The position numbers and the translations under genes are program-made. Source: Pseudomonas sp. Choline-02u-1 (GTDB taxonomy: Bacteria; Pseudomonadota; Gammaproteobacteria; Pseudomonadales; Pseudomonadaceae). Taken from it: 64,000 nucleotides of DNA. The stretch spans positions 1-64,000 of the forward strand of contig NZ_PJBC01000011.1 of assembly GCF_002836515.1 (NCBI RefSeq), written 5' to 3'. The notes below the pieces were generated by a model, which was not told the origin of the DNA, made no database searches, and saw nothing but the letters and a program-made list of their open reading frames with translations. Position 1 is the first letter of the stretch, and the number at the start of each line of letters is the position of its first letter. This document shows, in pieces, positions 17,847 to 25,847 of the stretch.

Positions 17847-19000
17847 TCGAACTTCAAAACCTCAGCAAGACCTTCCAAAGCAACGGCAAAGATGTCAAAG
17901 CCGTGGACTCGGTGAGCCTGACCGTCAATGAAGGCGAGATCTGCGTATTCCTCGGGCCATCGGGTTGCGGCAAAAGCACCACGCTGAAAATGATCAACCG
18001 CTTGATCAAACCGACCTCCGGCAAGATCCTGATCAACGGCGAAGACACCACCGATCTCGACGAGGTGACCCTGCGCCGCAACATCGGCTACGTGATCCAG
18101 CAGATCGGTCTGTTCCCCAACATGACCATCGAAGAGAACATCGTCGTGGTGCCGAAGCTGCTCGGCTGGGACAAACAGAAATGCCACGACCGCGCCCGCG
18201 AGCTGATGAGCATGATCAAGCTCGAGCCCAAGCAGTATCTGCATCGCTACCCGCGTGAATTGTCCGGTGGTCAGCAGCAGCGCATCGGTGTAATCCGTGC
18301 ACTCGCAGCCGACGCCCCGCTGTTGCTGATGGACGAACCGTTCGGTGCGGTCGACCCGATCAACCGCGAGATGATCCAGAACGAATTCTTCGAGATGCAG
18401 CGCGCGCTGAACAAGACCGTGATCATGGTCAGCCATGACATCGATGAGGCGATCAAGCTCGGCGACAAGATTGCGATCTTCCGCGCCGGCAAACTGCTGC
18501 AGATCGATCATCCGGACACCCTGCTCGCGCACCCTGCGGATGATTTCGTCAGCAACTTCGTCGGTCAGGACAGCACGCTCAAGCGCCTGCTGTTGGTGAA
18601 AGCCGAAGACGCGGCGGACAACGCGCCATCGGTGAGCCCGGAAACGCCCGTAGCCGATGCGCTGGAATTGATGGACGAACATGACCGTCGCTATGTCGTG
18701 GTCACTTGTGCCGAGAACAAGGCGCTGGGTTACGTGCGCCGTCGCGACCTGCATCGCCAGACCGGCACTTGCGCGCAATTCCTTCGTGAGTTCAACGCCA
18801 CCGCAGCGTACGACGAGCACCTGCGCATCCTGTTGTCGCGCATGTACGAGTTCAACCGCGCCTGGCTGCCGGTGATGGATGCCGAACGGGTGTTCCTCGG
18901 CGAGGTGACGCAGGAGTCGATTGCGGCGTACCTGAGTTCGGGCCGTTCGCGAGGAATGAAGACCAACATCGTCTCGCCGGCTGAAACTGTGGTCGCCTAA
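17843..19000 (+). CDS. opuCA: osmoprotectant ABC transporter ATPase with CBS domains
   Basis: ATPase, 385 aa: N-terminal ABC domain with Walker A GPSGCGKST, signature LSGGQQQRIGVIRAL and Walker B LLLMDEPFGAVD, then a C-terminal CBS pair (about residues 250-370, including VADALELMDEHDRRYVVV). In OpuA/OpuC-type importers the CBS module senses ionic strength, so this subunit is the probable osmosensor. The start at 17843 overlaps the permease stop; longer in-frame starts lie inside the permease gene. Confidence 0.9.
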   Translation: MIELQNLSKTFQSNGKDVKAVDSVSLTVNEGEICVFLGPSGCGKSTTLKMINRLIKPTSGKILINGEDTTDLDEVTLRRNIGYVIQQIGLFPNMTIEENIVVVPKLLGWDKQKCHDRARELMSMIKLEPKQYLHRYPRELSGGQQQRIGVIRALAADAPLLLMDEPFGAVDPINREMIQNEFFEMQRALNKTVIMVSHDIDEAIKLGDKIAIFRAGKLLQIDHPDTLLAHPADDFVSNFVGQDSTLKRLLLVKAEDAADNAPSVSPETPVADALELMDEHDRRYVVVTCAENKALGYVRRRDLHRQTGTCAQFLREFNATAAYDEHLRILLSRMYEFNRAWLPVMDAERVFLGEVTQESIAAYLSSGRSRGMKTNIVSPAETVVA

Positions 19001-19011
19001 AAAGTACCCAA

Positions 19012-19105
19012 CCTGTGGGAGCGGGCTTGCTCGCGAAGGCGATCGGTCAGTCAGCAGTGATGTCGACTGTGAAAACGCCTTCGCGAGCAAGCCCGCTCCC
19101 ACAGG
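19012..19105. repeat. REP-like inverted repeat, family B
   Basis: The arms cctgtgggagcgggcttgct (19012 on) and agcaagcccgctcccacagg (ending 19105) are perfectly complementary and continue with cgcgaaggcg/cgccttcgcg. The same family is at 30916 and 32711. Confidence 0.9.
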
Positions 19106-19361
19106 ATCTGCGTGATTTTGTAGATGCTCACAAGGTGGCAAAGAATCTCAACAGCCTCATTGCCAAATGCGTTATCAATACTCCTTCTTCACAACTCAAA
19201 ATCCCCTTCACAACTCGCTCTCGCCGCCAACGTCGCCGATGTTGTCGAGATCATACTTACCAGGGATCTCGCTGACAAAAGACCCGAACGTGCAGGTATC
19301 TTTAACACTCGAAATTTCGCCGGGAACATCTGTCCGTCATCTCGGTCGGGTAGAAGGAGTG

Positions 19362-19412
19362 ATGAACGCTACGCACGTCAGAAGCGTGCAAAAACGCGAC
19401 ATTTTTTGTTGA
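19362..19412 (+). CDS. possible 16-residue leader peptide upstream of speC
   Basis: Short ORF encoding MNATHVRSVQKRDIFC, preceded by the Shine-Dalgarno-like agaaggag, although spacing to the ATG is only about 2 bases. It lies 87 bases before a strong intrinsic terminator and 230 bases before speC. The arrangement (short ORF, terminator, ornithine decarboxylase) resembles the speFL-speF leader of enterobacteria, but the peptide itself is not similar. Coding status is speculative. Confidence 0.25.
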   Translation: MNATHVRSVQKRDIFC

Positions 19413-19498
19413 TCTCGCGCCCCTCACGCCCTAAAGTTCGCGCCGAACGTCCATGCTGGAAACGATCCATCCGGCTCAAGTACTGACGACGAGACAGC

Positions 19499-19538
19499 AA
19501 GGCCAAGGGAACGCTGCACATCTCCCATGGCCTTTTTG
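19499..19538 (+). terminator. intrinsic terminator or attenuator before speC
   Basis: The stem aaggccaaggga pairs with tcccatggcctt (11 of 12) around a 12-base loop and is followed by tttgc. It sits about 105 bases upstream of the speC start and 500 bases after opuCA. It either ends an upstream transcript or attenuates speC transcription. Confidence 0.65.
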
Positions 19539-19641
19539 CTTTCGGCGACATGCCTTGGGAAGTAGGCGAACCAAAGTGGGGATACGGAGGGCGTTCATGC
19601 ACCCATTGTTTAATGAAGTTTGCCGATAGGAGCTCTCCAGC

Positions 19642-20805
19642 ATGTCGATCAAGGTCGAAGATTATTTCGCGCGCGCCACTTTTGACAAAATGAAGGCGTT
19701 CGCCGACAAACAGGAAACCCCGTTCGTGGTGATCGACACCGCGATGATCGCCCAGGCCTATGATGACCTGCGCGCCGGTTTCGAATTCGCCAAGGTCTAC
19801 TACGCGGTCAAGGCCAATCCGGCCGTCGAGATCATCGACCTGCTCAAGGATAAGGGTTCGAGCTTCGACATCGCCTCGATCTACGAGCTGGACAAGGTCA
19901 TGGACCGCGGCGTCAGCGCCGACCGTATCAGCTACGGCAACACCATCAAGAAATCCAAGGACATCCGCTACTTCTACGATAAGGGCGTGCGTCTTTTTTC
20001 CACCGACTCCGAAGCCGACCTGCGCAACATCGCCAAGGCTGCACCGGGCTCGAAAGTCTACGTACGCATTTTGACCGAAGGCTCGACCACCGCTGACTGG
20101 CCGTTGTCGCGCAAATTCGGCTGCCAGACCGACATGGCCATGGACCTGCTGATCCTCGCCCGCGACCTCGGTCTGGTGCCTTACGGCATCTCGTTCCACG
20201 TCGGTTCGCAGCAGCGCGATATCAGCGTCTGGGACGCGGCGATCGCCAAGGTCAAAGTGATTTTCGAGCGCCTGAAAGAAGAAGACGGCATCCACCTCAA
20301 GCTGATCAACATGGGCGGCGGCTTCCCGGCCAACTACATCACCCGCACCAACAGCCTGGAAACCTACGCTGAAGAAATCATCCGCTTCCTCAAGGAAGAT
20401 TTCGGTGATGACCTGCCGGAAATCATCCTCGAGCCGGGCCGTTCGTTGATTGCCAACGCCGGCATTCTGGTCAGCGAAGTCGTGCTGGTTGCACGCAAGT
20501 CGCGCACTGCCGTCGAGCGCTGGGTTTATACCGATGTGGGCAAGTTCTCCGGCCTGATCGAAACCATGGACGAAGCGATCAAGTTCCCGATCTGGACTGA
20601 GAAGAAAGGCGAGATGGAAGAAGTGGTCATCGCCGGCCCGACCTGCGACAGCGCCGACATCATGTATGAGAACTACAAGTACGGTCTGCCGCTGAACCTG
20701 GCGATTGGTGATCGTCTCTACTGGTTGTCGACCGGTGCGTATACCACCAGTTACAGCGCCGTAGAGTTCAACGGCTTTCCGCCGTTGAAGTCCTACTACG
20801 TGTGA
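19642..20805 (+). CDS. speC: ornithine decarboxylase, eukaryotic-type fold III
   Basis: PLP-dependent decarboxylase, 387 aa, converting ornithine to putrescine (the family also includes lysine/ornithine enzymes). The PLP lysine is K57 in YYAVKANPAVEI; the catalytic cysteine is C335 in AGPTCDSADIMYEN; the phosphate-binding glycine-rich loop is INMGGGFP and the EPGRSLIANAG segment is present. Start ATG has taggag upstream. It is monocistronic with a clean terminator. The homologue in P. aeruginosa (SpeC, PA4519) is the same size. Polyamine-level control is plausible given the long leader. Confidence 0.92.
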   Translation: MSIKVEDYFARATFDKMKAFADKQETPFVVIDTAMIAQAYDDLRAGFEFAKVYYAVKANPAVEIIDLLKDKGSSFDIASIYELDKVMDRGVSADRISYGNTIKKSKDIRYFYDKGVRLFSTDSEADLRNIAKAAPGSKVYVRILTEGSTTADWPLSRKFGCQTDMAMDLLILARDLGLVPYGISFHVGSQQRDISVWDAAIAKVKVIFERLKEEDGIHLKLINMGGGFPANYITRTNSLETYAEEIIRFLKEDFGDDLPEIILEPGRSLIANAGILVSEVVLVARKSRTAVERWVYTDVGKFSGLIETMDEAIKFPIWTEKKGEMEEVVIAGPTCDSADIMYENYKYGLPLNLAIGDRLYWLSTGAYTTSYSAVEFNGFPPLKSYYV

Positions 20806-20821
20806 ATCAATGCTCTGAATA

Positions 20822-20846
20822 AAAGGCCCCCACAGGGCCTTTTTTA
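20822..20846 (+). terminator. speC terminator
   Basis: The stem aaaggccc/gggcctt with a short ccaca loop is followed by six T residues. The tail overlaps the stop codon of the convergent gene ending at 20844. Confidence 0.9.
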
Positions 20847-21731
20847 ATGGCGCAGCCACCTTTCAAGGTGGTTAAGCATTGCCATGAATTCTTCGGCTTG
20901 CTCTTTCGTCGCGGCCAGTTTGACATTCAGTTGGCTAAGTTTCGACACACGCTCTGCCGTCAGCAGTTCGTAAATGGCCAAGTCCATGCGCACGTCTGTT
21001 TCCTCCAGAAACACGCCGACTTGCATGCTGATGGACGCCACTGCGTTGAACAAGCCGACAACTCCCGCCTTGTATTCCACCGCCTGGACCAGCGGATCAG
21101 ATGAAGAGTACGCCTCGTCCCATATCGGTTGGGTGCGCCTCTCGCGAAATAACTCCTGAACGACTGTCGGTTGGGCATGACACTGGCAGGAGCGGTGATC
21201 CATTGCCTTGGCAAATACCGATTTGAACCCGAACGACTCATCATGCACGTCGACGATTGTATATTTCAGCTGGCGTACCATCGCCCTTAACCTGTACAGG
21301 CGAAGCACCAGTTCGTGAACCAGATCCGACACATCGGTTGGCGGAAACAGGATCCAGGTCGGCGACCGGGACAAACTGTACAAGTTGAAATCCACTTGGC
21401 TGAGGACTGTATTGCGTGAGGTGTTTTTGCTGATTTGCAATGACTCGCTTGTAAACTTAGCCAGTTCCAGGACGAAAGCAATGCATTGTTGCCTGACCTC
21501 GTCGGTGCGTTCCCAGAAGCCTTGCAAATAGCGCTCATTGAAAGGGACATTGTTCAGACGCGAGTCACTGGCCAACACTGCCAGCGCATGACCGCCGGAT
21601 CTGCGGCGTTCGAATACAACGGGGATATTGACCGTCATCGTGTGAACAGAGCCGAGCAACACTGTGTAGCGATCCAGAACGCGCCGCTGCTCTGCAGAAA
21701 ACTCATGAGCAAGTAAATTCATATTATTCAC
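20844..21731 (-). CDS. uncharacterised 295-aa protein downstream of Xax-like toxin
   Basis: Not recognised. A mostly helical soluble protein of 295 aa with no signal peptide and one moderately hydrophobic stretch near residues 220-240 (GVVGLFNAVASISMQVGVFL), ending in a heptad-like segment LSQLNVKLAATKEQAEEFM. The first start is GTG at 21731, with ATG at 21722 as alternative; neither has a strong ribosome-binding site. It begins 38 bases after the toxin stop and is probably in the same operon. Its base composition is A+T-richer than the flanks, like the toxin gene. It could be an accessory pore component, chaperone or immunity factor, but nothing proves any of these. Confidence 0.7.
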   Translation of the reverse strand: MNNMNLLAHEFSAEQRRVLDRYTVLLGSVHTMTVNIPVVFERRRSGGHALAVLASDSRLNNVPFNERYLQGFWERTDEVRQQCIAFVLELAKFTSESLQISKNTSRNTVLSQVDFNLYSLSRSPTWILFPPTDVSDLVHELVLRLYRLRAMVRQLKYTIVDVHDESFGFKSVFAKAMDHRSCQCHAQPTVVQELFRERRTQPIWDEAYSSSDPLVQAVEYKAGVVGLFNAVASISMQVGVFLEETDVRMDLAIYELLTAERVSKLSQLNVKLAATKEQAEEFMAMLNHLERWLRH

Positions 21732-21769
21732 AGGCGATGGGCACGCAGCCCACCGCCCCCGACTCCTTA

Positions 21770-23983
21770 TTATCGAATCTGTTTCAGATAGGCGAGCACG
21801 TCGTCAATACGGGCGATTGCAGTAGCCGCCCGATCCTCGACGTGTTGTGCCTTGTTCTGCTTGAAGTCTTGGCAGAACGACTCAAAACCGAACACCAGAT
21901 TCGAGTACTCATTCACATAGTTCCAGCGTCCATCGTCCAGTTGATCCAGCACAGTGACCAATTGAATTTTTCCGTCGATCCGAACGATGTCGTTTTGGTA
22001 TTTCCTCACCTGTATACGCAAGTCGGCCGCTCTATCCTTGAGCCTGTTGTAGAACGCCTGCATGTTCAGGAAGGAAATCGCCTCACCGATACCAGAGATG
22101 ATTTTTTTCAAGGTATCTATGGCCAATAGTGCAACCTGGACTTGAGGTGGCGCCAGACCCAAGGCTTTCAGGCGGTCCAGGGTTAGCTGTGCTTCCTCAC
22201 CAATCTTCTCCACGCCGGCTTTGGCGATCAAATCGATTCCATCGGAAACCAGTTTCATCTCTGCTTCCAGGTCGATCAGTTTCTCTTCGGCGTTGATTTT
22301 CAGTGCTTGCGATGCATCACGATCCTGTTGCAGGGTCGCCACCCATTGCTGCGAAGTGGCCCGATCATAAGCAATGCTCATTGCGTTGCGGATGGCTTTC
22401 AGGTCTTCAGATCGCTCCGAAAGCTTGTTGAAAATGCCCTTGAGTTCGAATTCCATATCTTCGTGAATTTCTGGCTCATCGTCTGGACTGGGAAGCTCCG
22501 CCTGATAACCCTTGAGCTTGGTTTGCGCACGTTGTAGATAAATGATATTCGTCTGCGCCTGATTACGAATATCGAATGTTGCTCGTTGAACAGTAAGGCA
22601 TAGCTCATTCATGCTGTTGACTGTTGCCGGTAGATAATTGAACTGCTCAAACAGCATTTGCGCCGTAGTATTTTCTGCTTGAATCACGCCAGCGTAATTA
22701 CGCAGCGCCGTCATGTTGACTTCCGGATAAGCTGTGTGACTTTTTGGCGATAGCATGACGGTCCTGCTCCTGAATGTTTGAAGACTGCTTCCATACTCTT
22801 TGTCAGCCGCTGCGAATACACCCAGCAGTTGATCGGCACTGGCTTTGATCTGCTCCCACGGATCAATTACCCCGAGCAACTGATTTTTGAATTTCCTCAA
22901 AGAGGTTGCTTCTTCGAGGCGATCGACATCGCTGACGGATGCACTGATGTAAGTACTCAACGCGTTCCACACCAACATCAGATTTTGCGTCGCCACTTCA
23001 GCTTCGATCGCTACATAGCTCAGGTTTTGCAAGTCATCGCGCACCCTGTTCAACGAACTCAGTGTCTGATTCTTGCTGGCCATTTTCTGGTTATCCGCTT
23101 GTTGCTCGCCTTTAAGCCTGTTTCGCTCCTTGCGAATCTGCTCGGCCTTCACGCCCTGATAAATGCCGAGAATCAAACCGCCAATATGCAGCATCGCTGC
23201 AGACTTGATCGCTTCCTGGACCAGTTGATCATATTGCTTGTTAAGTTGATCAATCTCCTTCGAGCGCTGATCAATTACGCCTTGCAGCACCAGAATGTCC
23301 GCCTGGTAAGTATTTTTCGAGACGAACTCCAATCGCAGCCTGATTTCCGGCAAGACCTTTTCGCGCATATCGGTACCAAACGTGTCCAGTTCTTCGCGGA
23401 CCCGCTCGGCTTTCCGATGGCAAAACCTGACCTTGCCGAGCAAGTCGTTAAGGTAGTCCTTGATCTCTGGAATATCACCTTCCGGCAAGTCCAAGCCAGT
23501 AAGATTGGGGATCTGTTGTTTGAGCTTCAGATACTCTTCCGGAGTGTTGATATCGTACTTTTCCAGATAACCGGAGATTTTCAGGTCTTCATAGATCTCG
23601 ACAATACCCAAGCCGGTGCGGATGATGCTGCCCGCGAAGATCTTCAGATCAGTACCCGTGAGCATGATTTGCTCGCGCAATGGCGACCAGCGTTTGGCGT
23701 GGTCATAGGTGGTGGTAAACGTACGCAGAAAGTCCAACGGCTTCAGGCCCACACCGCCGTCATCACCTGCACCATAATTCAAGTAGGCAATAACGTCTTG
23801 CAACCTAATCGGCAGAGACAAACCAAGTACTTCATACTTTCTTAGACTGATGATCTGCTCTTTGGTCAATTGAATACCGGTGTCTCGAGTGTACTCATCA
23901 CCCTCGCCAAGTGATGCACCGACAAACACCTGAGGTGCTTTTACAGCAGCCTCGACAATCTTGTTAGCCACAGTGATTCCCAT
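21770..23983 (-). CDS. fused XaxA-XaxB-like (alpha-xenorhabdolysin/YaxAB) pore-forming toxin
   Basis: A 737-aa helical protein with no signal peptide. Residues 1-409 resemble XaxA/YaxA: an N-terminal ISLRKYEVLGLSLPIRL helix, long amphipathic helices and, near residues 265-295, a hydrophobic hairpin GGLILGIYQG followed by VKAEQIRKERNRL, matching the XaxA membrane segment and its KAEKIRKEKN-type flank as recalled. Residues 410-737 (328 aa) resemble XaxB, with a central LAPPQVQVALLAIDTLKKI segment. Free XaxA and XaxB are about 408 and 346 aa, so the protein has the size of both joined. These ClyA-type subunits normally act as a two-protein pore. A strong aaggag precedes the ATG. The call rests on recalled family patterns; the A half is more secure than the B half. 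Confidence 0.68.
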   Translation of the reverse strand: MGITVANKIVEAAVKAPQVFVGASLGEGDEYTRDTGIQLTKEQIISLRKYEVLGLSLPIRLQDVIAYLNYGAGDDGGVGLKPLDFLRTFTTTYDHAKRWSPLREQIMLTGTDLKIFAGSIIRTGLGIVEIYEDLKISGYLEKYDINTPEEYLKLKQQIPNLTGLDLPEGDIPEIKDYLNDLLGKVRFCHRKAERVREELDTFGTDMREKVLPEIRLRLEFVSKNTYQADILVLQGVIDQRSKEIDQLNKQYDQLVQEAIKSAAMLHIGGLILGIYQGVKAEQIRKERNRLKGEQQADNQKMASKNQTLSSLNRVRDDLQNLSYVAIEAEVATQNLMLVWNALSTYISASVSDVDRLEEATSLRKFKNQLLGVIDPWEQIKASADQLLGVFAAADKEYGSSLQTFRSRTVMLSPKSHTAYPEVNMTALRNYAGVIQAENTTAQMLFEQFNYLPATVNSMNELCLTVQRATFDIRNQAQTNIIYLQRAQTKLKGYQAELPSPDDEPEIHEDMEFELKGIFNKLSERSEDLKAIRNAMSIAYDRATSQQWVATLQQDRDASQALKINAEEKLIDLEAEMKLVSDGIDLIAKAGVEKIGEEAQLTLDRLKALGLAPPQVQVALLAIDTLKKIISGIGEAISFLNMQAFYNRLKDRAADLRIQVRKYQNDIVRIDGKIQLVTVLDQLDDGRWNYVNEYSNLVFGFESFCQDFKQNKAQHVEDRAATAIARIDDVLAYLKQIR

Positions 23984-24207
23984 AAGAAACTCCTTGTCTC
24001 TTCGAATAGTTGAGGAAAGTTATTTTCAACACCAACCATTCAACTTTTAAATTAATTGAACAGCGGTATCGCAAAGACACCTTAGGGCAACCAGATAAAA
24101 ATCAACAAGCGCTTAAATGTGAGCAACCACTACGAGACAACTAACCAGCCGTTTAGGCAGATTGGATGATCAAACGATCCAGACTCACTGACAATAAAAA
24201 CATGCCG
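23984..24207. promoter_or_regulatory. A+T-rich promoter region of the toxin operon
   Basis: 224 bases with no gene between the toxin start and the stop of the Sel1 gene. The part around 24015-24065 is markedly A+T-rich (ttttaaattaattgaac) and likely carries the toxin promoter. No terminator with a T-run was found for the upstream piuC-Sel1 unit, so read-through into the toxin operon is conceivable. Confidence 0.45.
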
Positions 24208-24963
24208 TTACATGCCGGTTAATATGGATAAGCGCTGACGGTATGCCTCGCCCATTGCGCGAAGGCGCGGGTGCCGTGCTTTCATCAGCGACTCACCGGC
24301 GACCCGCAGGAATTTTTCGTTACCTGCAACCAGCGCTTTATCCAGCCAGCCAAGGGCATCGTCAATCCGCCCCGCCTCGGCGAGCATGGCGGCGTGACTG
24401 AATTGTCCGCGAAAATCCCCGGACTCAGCGGCACGGCGATACCATTCACGTGCCGCCCGCAAATCCTGCGGACAATGCTGTCCTTCTTCTAGATAACGAC
24501 CCAACAGATTCATTGATTTAGCGTGGCCCAACCTAGCAGCGCGACGATACAAGTCCAGGGCCTGCGCCTGGTTTCGCGCGATGCCGCGACCGGTGGCGAG
24601 AAGATTGGCGAGGTTGTACATCGACCAATCCAGACCCGCTTCGGCAGCGACCCGATAATGCTGCGCCGCCACCGAGGCATCCGCCGCACAACCCCAACCA
24701 TGCTCATGGCAACGTCCGAGCATGTTGCGCGCCATCAGGTGCCCTTGCCCGGCGGCGATACCGAACCAGCGCAGCGCCAGCGGTTGATCCTGGGCAATGC
24801 CTTGGCCATCGAGCAGAATCTGTCCGAGCAACGCCTGCGCTTCAATCTCGCCCGCACCCGCTGCGACGAGAATCGCCTGCGCCGCTCGGGCCGGGCTTTC
24901 TTCAAGCATTGCCGCCAACCCGGCCGCATCGAGGACTTCCTTGCGGCGCACCTGCAAATTCAT
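24208..24963 (-). CDS. Sel1-like repeat (tetratricopeptide) protein
   Basis: 251-aa solenoid protein made of Sel1 repeats: [35 protein letters not shown] and [14 protein letters not shown] are successive copies with the A..LG..Y..G.GV pattern. Such proteins act as adaptors. The ATG at 24963 overlaps the stop of piuC (ATGA), so translation is coupled; a TTG four codons upstream is the alternative. PA4516 next to piuC in P. aeruginosa is recalled as the counterpart. Role in iron uptake unknown. Confidence 0.85.
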   Translation of the reverse strand: MNLQVRRKEVLDAAGLAAMLEESPARAAQAILVAAGAGEIEAQALLGQILLDGQGIAQDQPLALRWFGIAAGQGHLMARNMLGRCHEHGWGCAADASVAAQHYRVAAEAGLDWSMYNLANLLATGRGIARNQAQALDLYRRAARLGHAKSMNLLGRYLEEGQHCPQDLRAAREWYRRAAESGDFRGQFSHAAMLAEAGRIDDALGWLDKALVAGNEKFLRVAGESLMKARHPRLRAMGEAYRQRLSILTGM

Positions 24964-25640
24964 ACCTCCGCCCAACGCCGCAGCAGGTTGTGATAAGTGC
25001 CAGTGAGGCGGATCAGCGAGGGATGATCGGGGACGTCTTGTGTCAGTTGCTGAATCGCTCCGTCCATTTCGAACAGCAAGGCGCGCTGGCTGTCTTCGCG
25101 CACCAGACTTTGTGTCCAGAAGAACGAGGCATAACGTGCGCCGCGAGTGACGGCGTTGACCTTGTGCAAACTGCTGCCTGGATACAACACCATGTCGCCG
25201 GCCGGCAGTTTCACTCGCTGGGTGCCAAAGGTGTCCTGAATCTCCAGTTCGCCGCCGTCGTAATCGTCCGGCTCGCTGAAAAACAGCGTTGCCGACAAAT
25301 CAGTGCGCACACGTTCGATACTGCCCTTGGGCTGGCGCACGGCGTTGTCGATGTGAAAGTCGAAACTGCCGCCAGCCGTGTAGCAGTTCAGCAACGGTGG
25401 GAAGACTTTGTGCGGCAACGCGGCGGACATGAACAGCGGATTTTTCCACAGCCGCTCGAGCATCGCCGCGCCGATTTCCTTGGCCAGCGGGTGACCCTCG
25501 GGCAGTTGCAGATTGTGCTTGGCCTTGGCCGACTGGAAGCCGGCGGTGATTTTGCCATCGGCCCAATCCGCCTGCTCCAGGGCCTGGCGGATGCGCTGCA
25601 CTTCGTCTTTTGCGAACAGCCCGGGGATGTGCAGCAGCAT
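24960..25640 (-). CDS. piuC: Fe(II)/2-oxoglutarate-dependent dioxygenase PiuC
   Basis: 226-aa PKHD-type hydroxylase, the same length as P. aeruginosa PiuC. The metal triad is visible as HID in [13 protein letters not shown] and a distal His in [13 protein letters not shown], with Arg of [10 protein letters not shown] as the 2-oxoglutarate ligand. Start at 25640 ([13 protein letters not shown]) has aggtga upstream; the frame continues to 25868 but those residues are not family-like. It diverges from piuA and shares a putative Fur-controlled region. The substrate is unknown in the family; association with siderophore uptake is by context. Confidence 0.93.
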   Translation of the reverse strand: MLLHIPGLFAKDEVQRIRQALEQADWADGKITAGFQSAKAKHNLQLPEGHPLAKEIGAAMLERLWKNPLFMSAALPHKVFPPLLNCYTAGGSFDFHIDNAVRQPKGSIERVRTDLSATLFFSEPDDYDGGELEIQDTFGTQRVKLPAGDMVLYPGSSLHKVNAVTRGARYASFFWTQSLVREDSQRALLFEMDGAIQQLTQDVPDHPSLIRLTGTYHNLLRRWAEV

Positions 25641-25670
25641 GGCGATGTCACCTGATGGCAAGAAGACGGC

Positions 25671-25692
25671 AATGGTATTGATTCTTATTGAG
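25671..25692 (-). promoter_or_regulatory. putative Fur box upstream of piuC
   Basis: On the minus strand the sequence caataagaatcaataccatt has the spaced A/T hexamer look of Fur sites (nATAAT-type units). It lies 31 bases before the piuC start. Match is imperfect. Confidence 0.4.
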
Positions 25693-25762
25693 CGTGTAAA
25701 ACCCGCAAGACGAATGAATGGGCAAAAACCATAAGGGCAAATTGTAAAGAATGTAAATTCAA

Positions 25763-25783
25763 TGCGAATAACAATGTTTCGCA
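25763..25783 (+). promoter_or_regulatory. putative Fur box / inverted repeat upstream of piuA
   Basis: Perfect inverted repeat tgcgaa-N9-ttcgca surrounding aataacaatg, 65 bases before the piuA start and in an A+T-rich stretch. Position and composition fit a Fur site; the match to the 19-base consensus is partial. Confidence 0.45.
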
Positions 25784-25847
25784 ATTGATACGAATACCCG
25801 TTTACCCTATATTCCGCCGCCTCAAATCCTTGGGGAGGGGAATAAAA

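Larger units (their letters stand above)
19106..19641 (+). other. long leader/intergenic region upstream of speC
   Basis: 536 bases separate the REP element from speC. Longer ORFs here (for example 19124-19486) have no family features and poor starts. The region holds a short ORF at 19362 and a strong terminator at 19499, listed separately, and is less G+C-rich than its surroundings. The speC promoter must lie here, but its position relative to the terminator is unknown. Confidence 0.5.

Noticed and set aside
19124..19486. 120-codon ORF upstream of speC
   Set aside because: Basic, low-information composition, no ribosome-binding site and no family; only the short ORF at 19362 has a Shine-Dalgarno nearby.
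21770..23983. Reading the toxin ORF as two genes joined by a frameshift or assembly error
   Set aside because: The frame is the same on both sides and no frameshift is needed; only loss of a stop codon would be involved, so fusion is the simpler reading from this sequence.
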